DNA of 64,000 nucleotides, taken from contig JAIVJZ010000007.1 of NCBI GenBank assembly GCA_020199775.1, positions 62,001 to 126,000 of the forward strand, written 5' to 3'. The DNA is from Acidobacteriota bacterium. Its GTDB lineage: Bacteria; Acidobacteriota; Blastocatellia; Pyrinomonadales; Pyrinomonadaceae. This document shows positions 40,114-48,870 of the stretch, piece by piece. The notes beneath the pieces were generated by a model that was not told the DNA's origin, searched no databases, and was given only the letters and a program-made list of their open reading frames with translations. How positions within the stretch are numbered: the stretch's first letter is position 1; each line of letters opens with the position of its first letter. A program made the translations under genes and the position numbers.

Positions 40114-41679
40114 ATGAAGAAGTTTTTAGCTCTCGCAATTATCGTTGCGTCTGCCTGTTTTATGACCAATGCACAGACGCGCCGCCCGACCCCGACGACG
40201 CGCGCGACACAGCCCAGACCTGCTCAAACGCAGCCCATCCCACCGGCCGCGACGCCCGCCCCCTCTGCGGCGCAGGCGGCGGATTGTGGATGCGAAGGCG
40301 AGCCGCTGCCCGAAGTGGTCGCAGTGGTCAACGGCGTCAGAATCACGAAGCAGGAAGTGGACTCGCGCATCGAGCCGCAGATCGCCGAACTGCGCAAGGC
40401 CGTCGTCGAGGCGCGGGCGCGCGAACTCGATCTCCAGATCAACTCCAAGTTGCTCGACGCCGAAGCGAAGAAGCGCGACAAGACGACGCCCAAACTGCTG
40501 GAAGAAGAGGTGGTGGCGAAATCGGGCGAACCGACCGAGGCTGAAGCGCAAAAATTTTACAACGAAAACAAGGCGAGAATTAACGCCGACTTCAACACGG
40601 TTAAGCCCGACATCATCTCCTACCTGCGCGATCAGCGGCAGCGCGAGATGGCGAAACAGTTCGCCGACCGCCTGCGCGCGGCGTCCGCCGTCAAGGTCAA
40701 CGTCACAAACGTGACGCCGCCCGCCAACGCCGCTGGACGAGCGCGCGTCTTCGCCGTCGTCAACGGCGAGCAGTTGACTTCCGCCCAGATCGAAGATTCG
40801 CTCAAGCCACTCATCTTCAGCGTGCAGGAGCGCATCTACCAGTTGCGCAAGACAGAAGTTGATCTCCGCGTCAACGACGCGCTGCTCGAACAGGAAGCGC
40901 AGAAGCGCAAGGTGACGACGAAGGCTCTGCTCGACGCGGAAGTCGAAGCCAAAACGAAACTTGTCACCGACGCCGAGGCGCAAGCCTTCTACGAACAAAA
41001 CAAACAACGCGTCAACGGCGAGTTCGCTCAAATCAAGCCCCAGATCGTTCAATACCTGCAAGAGATGCAGAAGCGTGACCTGCAAGCGGCTTTCGCGGAG
41101 CAGTTGCGCCGGAGTGCGACGCTGCAAGTTAATTTGCGCGCGCCGGAGGCTCCCGTCCTTGAAATCTCGACCGACGACCAGCCCGCGAAGGGCAACCCCA
41201 CCGCGCCCGTGACCCTCGTGGAGTTCACCGATTTCCAGTGCCCGAGTTGCGCCGCGTCGCAGCCAGTGCTGGAGAGACTCGTCGCGGAATACGGCGACCG
41301 TTTGCGCCTCGTCGTCCGCGATTTCCCGTTGGATCAACACCAGTTTGCGGCGAAGGCGGCCGAGGCGGCCGAGGCGGCGCGCGCGCAGGGGAAATACTGG
41401 GAGTACACCGGATTGTTGTTCACGAATCAGAATGCTCTAACGGTGGACAAGTTGAAAGAGTATGCCGCGCAGGTCGGGCTTGACCGTCAGAAGTTCGACG
41501 CGGCTCTCGATTCGGGTCAGATGGCCGACAAGGTTCAACGCGACTTGATGGACGGCATACGCCTCGGCGTCGGCAGCACCCCGTCCTTCTTCGTCAACGG
41601 CCGCGCCGCCAACGACCGCAGTTACGAAGGACTCAAAGCCGCCATCGAAAAGGCTCTGGGCGAGAAGCTCAAGAAGTAA
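40114..41679 (+). CDS. Exported DsbA-family thioredoxin protein with duplicated SurA-N-like region
   Basis: A 521-residue protein with a signal peptide (MKKFLALAIIVASACFMTNA) and a perfect GGAGGA ribosome site. After a Pro/Thr-rich linker come two tandem SurA-N-like helical modules (about 66-195 and 205-330). They begin VVAVVNGVRITKQEVDSRI and VFAVVNGEQLTSAQIEDSL. The C-terminal DsbA/DsbG-type domain (about 335-520) has the redox motif Cys376-Pro-Ser-Cys379 (DFQCPSC) and GVGSTPSFFVNG, with the conserved cis-Pro. It probably combines chaperone and disulfide functions for envelope proteins. A palindromic terminator follows. Confidence 0.88.
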   Translation: MKKFLALAIIVASACFMTNAQTRRPTPTTRATQPRPAQTQPIPPAATPAPSAAQAADCGCEGEPLPEVVAVVNGVRITKQEVDSRIEPQIAELRKAVVEARARELDLQINSKLLDAEAKKRDKTTPKLLEEEVVAKSGEPTEAEAQKFYNENKARINADFNTVKPDIISYLRDQRQREMAKQFADRLRAASAVKVNVTNVTPPANAAGRARVFAVVNGEQLTSAQIEDSLKPLIFSVQERIYQLRKTEVDLRVNDALLEQEAQKRKVTTKALLDAEVEAKTKLVTDAEAQAFYEQNKQRVNGEFAQIKPQIVQYLQEMQKRDLQAAFAEQLRRSATLQVNLRAPEAPVLEISTDDQPAKGNPTAPVTLVEFTDFQCPSCAASQPVLERLVAEYGDRLRLVVRDFPLDQHQFAAKAAEAAEAARAQGKYWEYTGLLFTNQNALTVDKLKEYAAQVGLDRQKFDAALDSGQMADKVQRDLMDGIRLGVGSTPSFFVNGRAANDRSYEGLKAAIEKALGEKLKK

Positions 41680-41705
41680 CACCTCTCTAAAATTGATCGC
41701 GCCGG

Positions 41706-41749
41706 AAGCGGAGACGCGCACGGTAACGTTACCGTGCGCGTCTCCGCTT
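41706..41749. terminator. Perfect 44-bp palindrome between convergent genes
   Basis: Arms 41706-41727 and 41728-41749 are exact reverse complements centred on AACGTT. The outer A/T pairs give short U tails on both strands. It lies between the DsbA-fusion stop and the end of the acyltransferase gene, and probably terminates both transcripts. Confidence 0.75.
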
Positions 41750-41789
41750 TCGGCGTGAGAGAATAAACGTCATGGCCTAGACCGTCGCC

Positions 41790-43220
41790 CTACTTCGGCG
41801 CGGCCTCCACAAACTTCGACATCTCCTGATGCAACGCGCGACGTTCGAGAAACAGGCGCAGCACGCGCCGCCGGTTATTGACGAGCACCAGCACGCCCTT
41901 GAACCAGCCGCGCATGTCGTACAACATCTCCAGCGAACGCATCGCCGCATAGCCGCACACGATTGAAAGGGGAAACGCCAACAGCGCGACGCGCCAACCC
42001 CAACTGAAATAAGAGAGCGCGGCGACGACGAGCCACGTCAGCGGCATGAGTGCGATGGCGGCGAGTATCTTGACCGTCGGCGCGATCTCATCAACGCCGT
42101 GGCGGCGATAGAGGCGCGAAAGCAAATCGCAGGCGAGGAACGCGGGCAGGTGCAACAGCGCGCCCGGAATTGACAGGGGCAGGAGCAGCAGGACGAGCGC
42201 GCCGCGTAGCAGGAAATGGCGGAAGACGTTCCAACGCGTATGCGTCAGGAGCGACAAATTTTCGGCGTTGATGCCGAGCGCGCCGAGTTCCTCTTCGTGC
42301 TTCAAAATTCTGCCCCTCAAAGTATCCTCGCCCTTTCCCGCTCCGGCCGTCGCGGGCGACAACTTTTCCGCGATGCGGCGACGCAGGTCAAACTCCGCCG
42401 AGAGTGTTTGGCGCAGGCTGAGGCTCTCGTAAAGCGACGAAAAGAGTTCCTGCGCCTTTGACACCACTCCCAACTCCTCGTCGTCCTCGACGTTCAGAGT
42501 GACTTCGAGCAGCGACTCTTCGATTCTATTTGAAAGCTCCTTGACGGCTTCGCGCGGCGGTTCGCCCAGGGCGTCCAGCGGGACGGCCCGCGCTTCAATC
42601 GGCGTGCCGAAACGGATCAGGGCTTCGCTGCGGAAAGAGGTCTTCGAGGTGTAGTAGAGCCCGACGGGGACGATCTTCAAAATCCTGATCGGTGTTGGCG
42701 CGGCGTCGCCCGTCGCGGGGTGTGTGACGGATATCGCGCCGAGGGCGATGCGCGCCGCGCCGGTCTTGACGGGCATCAGCCGCGTCGCGTTGTGTGAGAC
42801 GCCTTCGGGGAACAGGGCGATGCAGCGGTTCTGCCCGAGCAGCGCATGACACTGTTCGAACGTGAGCCTGTTTTTCGAGATGTCTTCGTCCGTGTCTACG
42901 CGGCGGTAGAGCGGCAGAGACTCGACGGCGTTGACGAGGAACTTGATGACCGGGATGCGGAACAGCGTGGACTTAGCGAGGAAGGAGATGCGGCGCGGCA
43001 GCGCGCAGAAGATGAGCGCGGGATCGATCAGCCCGTTCGGGTGGTTGGAAACAAAGATGAGCGGTTCGCCCGGCGGAACATAACGCGCCCCGCCGATCTC
43101 TATGCGGCGAAAGAACAGCCGGAGCGCGATGCTCAGGATGAAGTGGACGAGCCGACGCGTCCAACCCCCTTTTTGACGCAACGCCATGTCGCGGAAACGG
43201 AGTACGTAAGCATCGCGCAT
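41790..43220 (-). CDS. PlsC-type glycerolipid acyltransferase with C-terminal membrane segments
   Basis: A 476-residue membrane enzyme, start at the ATG at 43220 (MRDAYVLRFRDMALRQKGG). The acyltransferase core (about 25-260) has block I NHPNGLIDP, here His followed by Asp six residues on, and block III LFPEGVSH. It would transfer an acyl chain to glycerol 3-phosphate or lysophospholipid. The C-terminal 120 residues hold about four hydrophobic segments (RGALVLLLLPLSIPGALL, ILAAIALMPLTWLVVAALSY and others). This is larger than canonical PlsC (about 245) and fits the GPAT/DHAPAT-like branch. A 37-residue upstream extension was rejected. Confidence 0.85.
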   Translation of the reverse strand: MRDAYVLRFRDMALRQKGGWTRRLVHFILSIALRLFFRRIEIGGARYVPPGEPLIFVSNHPNGLIDPALIFCALPRRISFLAKSTLFRIPVIKFLVNAVESLPLYRRVDTDEDISKNRLTFEQCHALLGQNRCIALFPEGVSHNATRLMPVKTGAARIALGAISVTHPATGDAAPTPIRILKIVPVGLYYTSKTSFRSEALIRFGTPIEARAVPLDALGEPPREAVKELSNRIEESLLEVTLNVEDDEELGVVSKAQELFSSLYESLSLRQTLSAEFDLRRRIAEKLSPATAGAGKGEDTLRGRILKHEEELGALGINAENLSLLTHTRWNVFRHFLLRGALVLLLLPLSIPGALLHLPAFLACDLLSRLYRRHGVDEIAPTVKILAAIALMPLTWLVVAALSYFSWGWRVALLAFPLSIVCGYAAMRSLEMLYDMRGWFKGVLVLVNNRRRVLRLFLERRALHQEMSKFVEAAPK

Positions 43221-43743
43221 GCGTGGATTATAGACCGAATGTGGGGGAGCGATAAGTTTCAGCGTCTTCACGGCGGGAGCGACGCCGGGTTGATTCGCTT
43301 CCCGGCAGCAGCTTTGAAAGTTACTTGCCACGATAAAAGCGAACGCCCGTAGAAGATGTCCTCACAGCACCTTCTACGGGCTTGTTCAATCTTCCAACGC
43401 GCCGGGCGGCGCGAATTCGGAAGCTGTTGTTCGCTTTGTGACCGTTGACGGTCGCGGCGAGTGGTGTCCTCACTACACCCCACGCCTTTTATTGAGCAGA
43501 GGCTATCACCAAACGACACACTCGTCAATGTATTCTGCAAAAAATAAATGCCTTCGCGAAGTCCGGCAATCTCGACCTTCCGGCGAAGAAACGACGGACG
43601 ATAACGTTGACTTCCCAACCGCACCCGTATATCTTCGCCGCGCCTTCTGGCCGTCCCGCTGACGTCGTCCCGCTTTAGCCTCGCCTCAACTCTCGACGCT
43701 CTCAACATGGCGTCGCTTATTTGCGGAAGGAGTACACACCCAC
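43221..43743. other. Divergent intergenic region between acyltransferase and lipase genes
   Basis: It contains a hairpin (arms 43345-43355 and 43371-43381, GCCCGTAGAAG) followed on the + strand by TTGTTCAATCTT, resembling a terminator with no annotated gene before it. A second GC-rich stem (CGCGCC/GGCGCG) lies near 43400. A 161-codon minus-strand frame has no family character and is probably accidental. Confidence 0.45.
43345..43381 (+). terminator. Orphan terminator-like hairpin
   Basis: An 11-bp perfect stem with a 15-nt loop and a U-rich + strand tail. No gene ends just upstream on the + strand, so it could end a short unannotated RNA or form part of a leader. Confidence 0.4.
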
Positions 43744-44685
43744 ATGGCCGCACCGGAAACTTACCCCATCGCTCTCGCGCACGGCATCGCGCGCTTCGAT
43801 TTCCTGAGGGAATCCTTCAAACAAAGCTCGCAGAAGTTGTTCGGTAAGGTGTTCGACGAAATCATCGAATATCTGGTCAGGCAGGGCGTCAGGCTCGACC
43901 GCCTGCACTACTTCCGCGGCATCCTCAGCCACCTCGAAGACCGCGGCTTCGACGTTCATCACACGACCGTGAGTTACGCGAAGAGTCTGGCAACGCGCGC
44001 CGGTGATTTGAAGGATCAGATCGACCACATCCTGAAGACGACGGGCGCGGCGAAGGTGCACATCATCGCCCACAGCATGGGCGGCTTGGATGCGCGATGC
44101 ATGATCAACCTGAACGGCATGAGCCAAAAGATCGCCAGCCTGACGACCGTCGGCACGCCGCACCACGGGTCGAGTTTCGCCGATTTCCTGTTGAACGAGA
44201 AAGGGGGGGGCAATTTGATTGCGCTCGTCAGTCGCGCGATTGATCTGCGTGGGTTCGCCGATATAACCGGAGACGCTTGCGCGAAGTTCAACGAGTCGGT
44301 GCGAAACGCGGAAGCGCGCAACGAGGTTTTCTACCAGACCTATTCGAGTTGGGAAGAGCGCAAGCTGGTGTTCACCTTCCTCCAACCCGCTTGGGACGTG
44401 ATCGAGCGGGCGGAAGGCATCAACGACGGGCTGGTCTCCGTCGCCTCGCAGAAATGGCAGGGCGACCTCGTCGGCGACGACGGACAGATCAAGAAGATCG
44501 TGCAGAAGGAGTTTCCCCTGCCCGCCGATCATCTCAACGAAGTCGGGTGGTGGGACTTGAACGAAATACACGGCTCCGGGCCACTCCACCGGATCGGCTC
44601 CCGCGACAAGTATGAAGAGGCGATCAAAAACGTCTACCTCACCATCGCGGAAGATTTGCGCGCGCGATTTCCCGTCATGACGTGA
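43744..44685 (+). CDS. Triacylglycerol lipase-like alpha/beta hydrolase
   Basis: A 313-residue alpha/beta hydrolase resembling bacterial true lipases. The nucleophile elbow is AHSMGGLDAR with Ser111. The oxyanion region is LAHGIARFD near the start, and TTVGTPHHGSSFAD follows the elbow as in family I lipases. The likely acid lies in INDGLVSVAS and the catalytic His in ADHLNEVGWWD. No signal peptide is seen, so it is either intracellular or exported by another route. It may act on lipids or polyesters. It diverges from the acyltransferase gene. Confidence 0.85.
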   Translation: MAAPETYPIALAHGIARFDFLRESFKQSSQKLFGKVFDEIIEYLVRQGVRLDRLHYFRGILSHLEDRGFDVHHTTVSYAKSLATRAGDLKDQIDHILKTTGAAKVHIIAHSMGGLDARCMINLNGMSQKIASLTTVGTPHHGSSFADFLLNEKGGGNLIALVSRAIDLRGFADITGDACAKFNESVRNAEARNEVFYQTYSSWEERKLVFTFLQPAWDVIERAEGINDGLVSVASQKWQGDLVGDDGQIKKIVQKEFPLPADHLNEVGWWDLNEIHGSGPLHRIGSRDKYEEAIKNVYLTIAEDLRARFPVMT

Positions 44686-44750
44686 CGCCGGAAAGGATTA
44701 GGAATCGAACGCGCGCCGGCAGACGCGTTGCCGCTTTCGTCGTCGCGCGT

Positions 44751-45302
44751 TCAGAGCGCGACGTTCGGCTCGACGGTTCTCGGATCGTCCGGCCGCCACG
44801 GCACGGGCTGCGGGTTGGCTAGAATTTCCGGGTGGTCAACGCTCACGCCCGCATAATTCAAATCATCCCACGTGAGATCGCTGGTGTAGTAGGTTGAGGC
44901 GGAGACGTTGACGAAGGCGGCATAGATGTTGCGACGCAATTCGCGGTCGCTGCCGCGCAGCTTTTCGAGAATGCCCCGCCGCTCCTCAATCGTCATGTGT
45001 GAGAAGCCGCGAAATTTACCGGCGACGATCAAGTTGAAACCGGAAGTCTCGGCGATGAGAAGCGCGTTGAGAAACTGCTCGCGCTGCGCCCGGCGTTGAT
45101 AGTTCAGGTAATCGTCGACGGTCTCGATGAAATTCGGGGCTTTCCGCAGGAAGTTCTCACCGAGCACGGCCTCGGCCACGGCGAACAGGATGTAGGCCGT
45201 CTTCTCCGTGAGACATTCGAGATTTTCAACCTTCACCTCGCTCCGCTTCTTCGGGCGCGCCAACAGGTTGAGGATGGAATCTAGTAACCCGGCCACGGCC
45301 AT
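44751..45302 (-). CDS. Small subunit of GMC oxidoreductase (gluconate 2-dehydrogenase subunit 3-like)
   Basis: A 183-residue helical protein starting at the ATG at 45302 (MAVAGLLDSILNLL). The sequence includes CLTEKTAYILFAVAEAVLG, then DDYLNYQRRAQREQFLNALL and GFSHMTIEERRGILEKLRGS. This pattern is seen in partner subunits of GMC-type dehydrogenases. Its start lies 22 bases inside the 3' end of the preceding GMC gene, which implies translational coupling and a heteromeric complex. No Tat signal is visible. Confidence 0.7.
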   Translation of the reverse strand: MAVAGLLDSILNLLARPKKRSEVKVENLECLTEKTAYILFAVAEAVLGENFLRKAPNFIETVDDYLNYQRRAQREQFLNALLIAETSGFNLIVAGKFRGFSHMTIEERRGILEKLRGSDRELRRNIYAAFVNVSASTYYTSDLTWDDLNYAGVSVDHPEILANPQPVPWRPDDPRTVEPNVAL

Positions 45303-46900
45303 ACACCTCCTTCTTGGTGTCGGAAGGTAAACGGTTTCCCGTGCTGCCCGCAAATCTCGCGCGACGCCCAGAGCGCGAGCGCGTAGATCGTCACCTGCGG
45401 GTTTGCGCCCAGCCCCGTCGGGAAGACGGAAGCGTCCACCACCCAGACGTTACGCATCCCGCGCAGCCGGAAGTCCGTGCCGACGCAGGCGCGCCGCTCA
45501 TCGTTCGGATTCATCTGGCAGCCGCCCATGACGTGGACGGTGAAGACAGACGCTCGTTGCGACTCCGCGAAGTCTATCTTTTTAAGTTCGTCGAGACCGG
45601 AGGTAGGCGTCACTTCGAGGGGCGGGTTCCGCAGGTGAAAGACCGAGGTCGCCCCGGCCGCGAAGTGAATCTTCGACATCACTTCCAAACTCTCCTGCAT
45701 TGAGCGCACATTCGCTTTGGCGAGTTTATAGTCCAACTCCGGCTCGCCGTAATCGTCCAATTCGACCGTCCCGTATTCCTCGCGCTCGTCGAAACCCGTC
45801 GTGTGGTGCGCGTACATGATCGCGCCCGCCGGGTAATAGTCGCGCATGAGTTTGTGGAGCGCTTCGCCGTGTTGGAGCGTCGCGGAAGCGTTGAGGACGG
45901 GGAAGAACGATCCGGTCTCGATGAGATAGCCCGTCGGGCCGTCGCCGAACTTCGGGCTCCACATGTTGTCGGGCACGCCGTAGGCGGGAAACGTCCGCTG
46001 CGGGTACCGGCCGATGCAGATGGTGACGGGGTGGATGTGCGTGAATTTGCCGACGCGCTTTCCGGCGTCGAGTTTCGAGCGCAACAAGACGCCCGGCGTG
46101 CCGATTGAACCGGCGGCGAGCAGCACGCCCTTCGCGGGGCGCACGGTCAACTTGCGCTTCGTCGGCCGCGTCTTCTCGTCGAGGAAACGCGCCTGCACTT
46201 CGCTCACGCGGTCGCCGCGCCAAATCAACTTATCGACTTTCGTGTCGGTGTAGACGCTCGCTCCGGCGGCGACGGCATCAGGCAGCCATTTGACGAAACC
46301 GCTCATCTTGCGGTCGTAGGGACAACCGACGCCGCAGCTTCCGCACTCGCGGCACTTGTGCGTGTTGTTCGGCAAGTTGTCGTGCGGGATGCCGAGGTGG
46401 TCGCAGCCCTTGATGAACATGCGCGCGGAGGTGTTGTATTTATCGTTGCGCACGATGGGCAGATAGTTGACGACTTCGCGCAGGTACGGGTCGAGATTCT
46501 CGCGTGTGAAGGGCAACCCGCGTTTCTGCCACTCGTGCAACGTCTCTTTGCGCGGCGGCAGGCAGGCCGACCAGTTGACGGCCGTTCCGCCGCCGAGGCA
46601 GCGACCCTGCAAGACTTTGATGCCGCCGTTCTTCGTCAGGCGCGTCGCGCCCTCTTGATAGAGCAACTTGTACATGTCGCCCTCGCGCTCGTTCAGCATC
46701 TTGCGGACGTGCGAAGGGCCGCCGTGGCCTTGCTCTTTCGGGATGTTGGGGCCTTCTTCGAGCACGAGCACGTCGAAGCCCGCCTCGGCCAGTTTGAGCG
46801 CGCAGACGCCGCCCGCCGCGCCCGAGCCGATGATGCAGAAGTCGGGCGTCAACGTCTGATCCGTCGTCACCCGCCGACCTTCGACAATTTTCCCGGCCAT
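45281..46900 (-). CDS. GMC-family FAD oxidoreductase with cysteine cluster
   Basis: A 539-residue flavoenzyme, start at the ATG at 46900 (MAGKIVEGRR). The dinucleotide motif GSGAAGG is at 25-31 and VLVLEEGP follows. LQGRCLGGGTAVNWS and the C-terminal VVDASVFPTGLGANPQVTIYALAL are typical of GMC oxidoreductases. A cluster Cys183-x2-Cys186-x2-Cys189-x3-Cys193 (CRECGSCGVGC) is shared with cholesterol or long-chain alcohol oxidases and could bind a metal. It probably oxidises a hydrophobic alcohol or sterol. The small subunit gene overlaps its stop codon. Confidence 0.88.
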   Translation of the reverse strand: MAGKIVEGRRVTTDQTLTPDFCIIGSGAAGGVCALKLAEAGFDVLVLEEGPNIPKEQGHGGPSHVRKMLNEREGDMYKLLYQEGATRLTKNGGIKVLQGRCLGGGTAVNWSACLPPRKETLHEWQKRGLPFTRENLDPYLREVVNYLPIVRNDKYNTSARMFIKGCDHLGIPHDNLPNNTHKCRECGSCGVGCPYDRKMSGFVKWLPDAVAAGASVYTDTKVDKLIWRGDRVSEVQARFLDEKTRPTKRKLTVRPAKGVLLAAGSIGTPGVLLRSKLDAGKRVGKFTHIHPVTICIGRYPQRTFPAYGVPDNMWSPKFGDGPTGYLIETGSFFPVLNASATLQHGEALHKLMRDYYPAGAIMYAHHTTGFDEREEYGTVELDDYGEPELDYKLAKANVRSMQESLEVMSKIHFAAGATSVFHLRNPPLEVTPTSGLDELKKIDFAESQRASVFTVHVMGGCQMNPNDERRACVGTDFRLRGMRNVWVVDASVFPTGLGANPQVTIYALALWASREICGQHGKPFTFRHQEGGVWPWPGY

Positions 46901-47242
46901 CAAACGCCTCCTCACTTATTCAACCAAACCCGACGCCTCAACTCTCAGACGCGCACGCTCTCGTGGCTGGCCTGTCAACGCGTGGGACGCGAAACCCCTC
47001 TGCGCGAAAGCGACGTGCTCGTGAACTCCCCTTGAACTGTTAAAGAGATGTTGAAGATGCAAACTGAACGAGAGTAAGGACTCGCCAGCAGGAAACCGAC
47101 CTACGGAATACCCGCACGATACGTTCGAGGATTGGCTTTGTCAATCGAATTGTTGCATGCATCTCAGGCGTTCAGGCGGCGAGCGTTCGGGAAAAGCGAA
47201 ATATTAGGAGGGACGGACACAAGCCTGCGGTTCGTGCGAAAC
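46901..47242. other. Intergenic region upstream of GMC gene
   Basis: A 342-base gap between two minus-strand genes. It should carry the promoter of the GMC operon. I see no hairpin, operator or additional gene. Confidence 0.4.
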
Positions 47243-48520
47243 TCATGCCCCGCGAGCTATCGCGGCGACGCCGCGAATGAGCCTTTCGACTTCTTCCGGC
47301 GTTGTATAACAGGCGCACCCGGCGCGCACTAAACCTTCGTCGCCGAGTTTGAGCCGTTCGATCACGGTGGCCGCGTAAAAGTCGCCGTGCGACAGGAAGA
47401 GTCCGCGTGCGGCCAACTCTTCGGCGACGACGCTTGAGGGAACGCCCGCGACGGTGAAGGCGACGGTGGGCGTGCGCGGCGCATCGGGCGGCGGGCCGTA
47501 GAGGCGCACGCCTTCGATCTCGCGCAACCCTTGCCACAGCCGCTTCGTCAGGACTGCCCCGCGCGAGTGGAGCGTGGCGAATGATGCGCGTAGACGCTCG
47601 CGGCGCGAATCATTCGCGGCGGCGGCGGACGGAGCGAGCGAGGCGAAGAAGTTGACGGCCGCCGCCGCCCCTGCGATGCCTTCGTGGTTGAGCGTCCCGG
47701 TCTCGGCGCGTTCGGGCGCGTTGTCGGGCGCGGGCGCGAGTTTGGGGAAATTGAGCGACTCCAACAACTCTTGTTTGCCGTAGAGCACTCCAACGTGCGG
47801 GCCGCAAAACTTGTAAGCCGAGCAGGCGAGAAAGTCGCAGCCGAGTGCGCGCACGTCCACGAGTTGGTGCGGCGCATAGTGGACGGCATCCACAAATGAC
47901 AGAGCTCCGACCCCATGCGCCGCCACGGTGGCGCGGCGCACATCCGTGATCGTGCCGAGCGCGTTCGAGGCCGCGCCGACGGCGACCAACTTCGTGCGCT
48001 CGTTGAGAAGGCTCTCGAAATCTTCCCAATCGAGCAGGCCCGTCTCAGGCGACATCTTCGCCACGCGCACGACCACGCCGCGCTCGCCGACGAGCGCTTG
48101 CCACGGGCCGACGTTGGCGTGGTGATCGAGTTCAGTGACGACGATCTCGTCACCCGCTTTGAGTCTGCTGCGGCCTAACGCCCTTGAGAGATGAAAGGTG
48201 AGCGTCGTCATGTTCGCGCCGAAGACAATCTCCGTGGGCGCGGCGTTCAGAAAATCGGCGAACGTCCGGCGCGCGTGTTCGAGGATCGCGTCGGTCTCCG
48301 CGCTGGCCGGGTAAGCCCAGTGCGTGTTGGCGTTGTGATGATAGAGATAATCCGCGACGGCTTCGACCACGGCACGCGGAACCTGCGTGCCGCCCGGCCC
48401 GTCGAAATAGGCGACCGCGTGGCCGCCGTGTTTTCGTTCGAGGGCGGGGAAGTGCGCCCTGATCTCTTCGACGGTCGGGGACTCAACGCCCGCGTGCGCC
48501 TGAAAAGTTGCTTCTTTCAT
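47243..48520 (-). CDS. Class V aminotransferase, cysteine desulfurase-like (VC1184 type)
   Basis: A 425-residue PLP enzyme starting MKEATFQAHAGVESPTVEE. Features are FDGPGGTQVPRAVVEA, HHNANTHWAYPASAE, and the PLP Lys237 in CSAYKFCGPHVG. Also seen are ELDHHANVGPW and a C-terminal LKLGDEGLVRAGCACYTTPEEVERL. It falls in the cysteine-desulfurase-like group close to VC1184, whose true substrate is uncertain. A short gene encoding an 83-residue protein lies 34 bases upstream and may be co-transcribed. Confidence 0.88.
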   Translation of the reverse strand: MKEATFQAHAGVESPTVEEIRAHFPALERKHGGHAVAYFDGPGGTQVPRAVVEAVADYLYHHNANTHWAYPASAETDAILEHARRTFADFLNAAPTEIVFGANMTTLTFHLSRALGRSRLKAGDEIVVTELDHHANVGPWQALVGERGVVVRVAKMSPETGLLDWEDFESLLNERTKLVAVGAASNALGTITDVRRATVAAHGVGALSFVDAVHYAPHQLVDVRALGCDFLACSAYKFCGPHVGVLYGKQELLESLNFPKLAPAPDNAPERAETGTLNHEGIAGAAAAVNFFASLAPSAAAANDSRRERLRASFATLHSRGAVLTKRLWQGLREIEGVRLYGPPPDAPRTPTVAFTVAGVPSSVVAEELAARGLFLSHGDFYAATVIERLKLGDEGLVRAGCACYTTPEEVERLIRGVAAIARGA

Positions 48521-48554
48521 CGGGGTCTAAGAGGAAAGTTCAGGTGTCGCGAGA

Positions 48555-48806
48555 TCAAGAACTCGTCGCGCTGAAGTGTTCGGCGATGCCGCGCCGGATG
48601 GCCTCTTTAATCTCTTCTTCGGTGGACGCGGGCGCGGCTTCGAGCGTCACGCGAAACGGCTCTTGCTGCTGCATCACGTCGAGCAGATCGATAGACCAAG
48701 AATGCTGTGCGCCTTCCGCCGCCTTGACCGAGATCACTTCGCAATCATTTCGCCGCGACTCGGCCAACGCGTGCCTCGCGAGTTCTTCCAAACGCTCCGC
48801 TTCCAT
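48555..48806 (-). CDS. Hypothetical small protein, 83 residues
   Basis: A soluble acidic protein beginning MEAERLEELARHALAESRRNDCEV and ending in TSS. It has a helix-strand-helix arrangement (IKEAIRRGIAEHF). No family is recognised. Its position just upstream of the PLP enzyme gene suggests co-expression. Confidence 0.5.
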   Translation of the reverse strand: MEAERLEELARHALAESRRNDCEVISVKAAEGAQHSWSIDLLDVMQQQEPFRVTLEAAPASTEEEIKEAIRRGIAEHFSATSS

Positions 48807-48837
48807 TCCGTCATCTCCCCAAACTGTAGTTACGTAG

Positions 48838-48861
48838 GGGCTGCGGACGAGTCCGCAGCCC
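48838..48861 (-). terminator. Hairpin after PQQ-repeat gene
   Basis: A perfect 11-bp stem GGGCTGCGGAC (48838-48848) with GTCCGCAGCCC (48851-48861) and a tight loop. It begins 9 bases after the PQQ-protein stop codon. There is no U tract, so it may mainly stabilise the 3' end. Confidence 0.5.
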
Positions 48862-48870
48862 TCTATCCTG

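Noticed and set aside
43268-43753. 161-codon minus-strand frame in the acyltransferase-lipase gap
   Set aside because: No family similarity, no ribosome site, and it overlaps the orphan hairpin.
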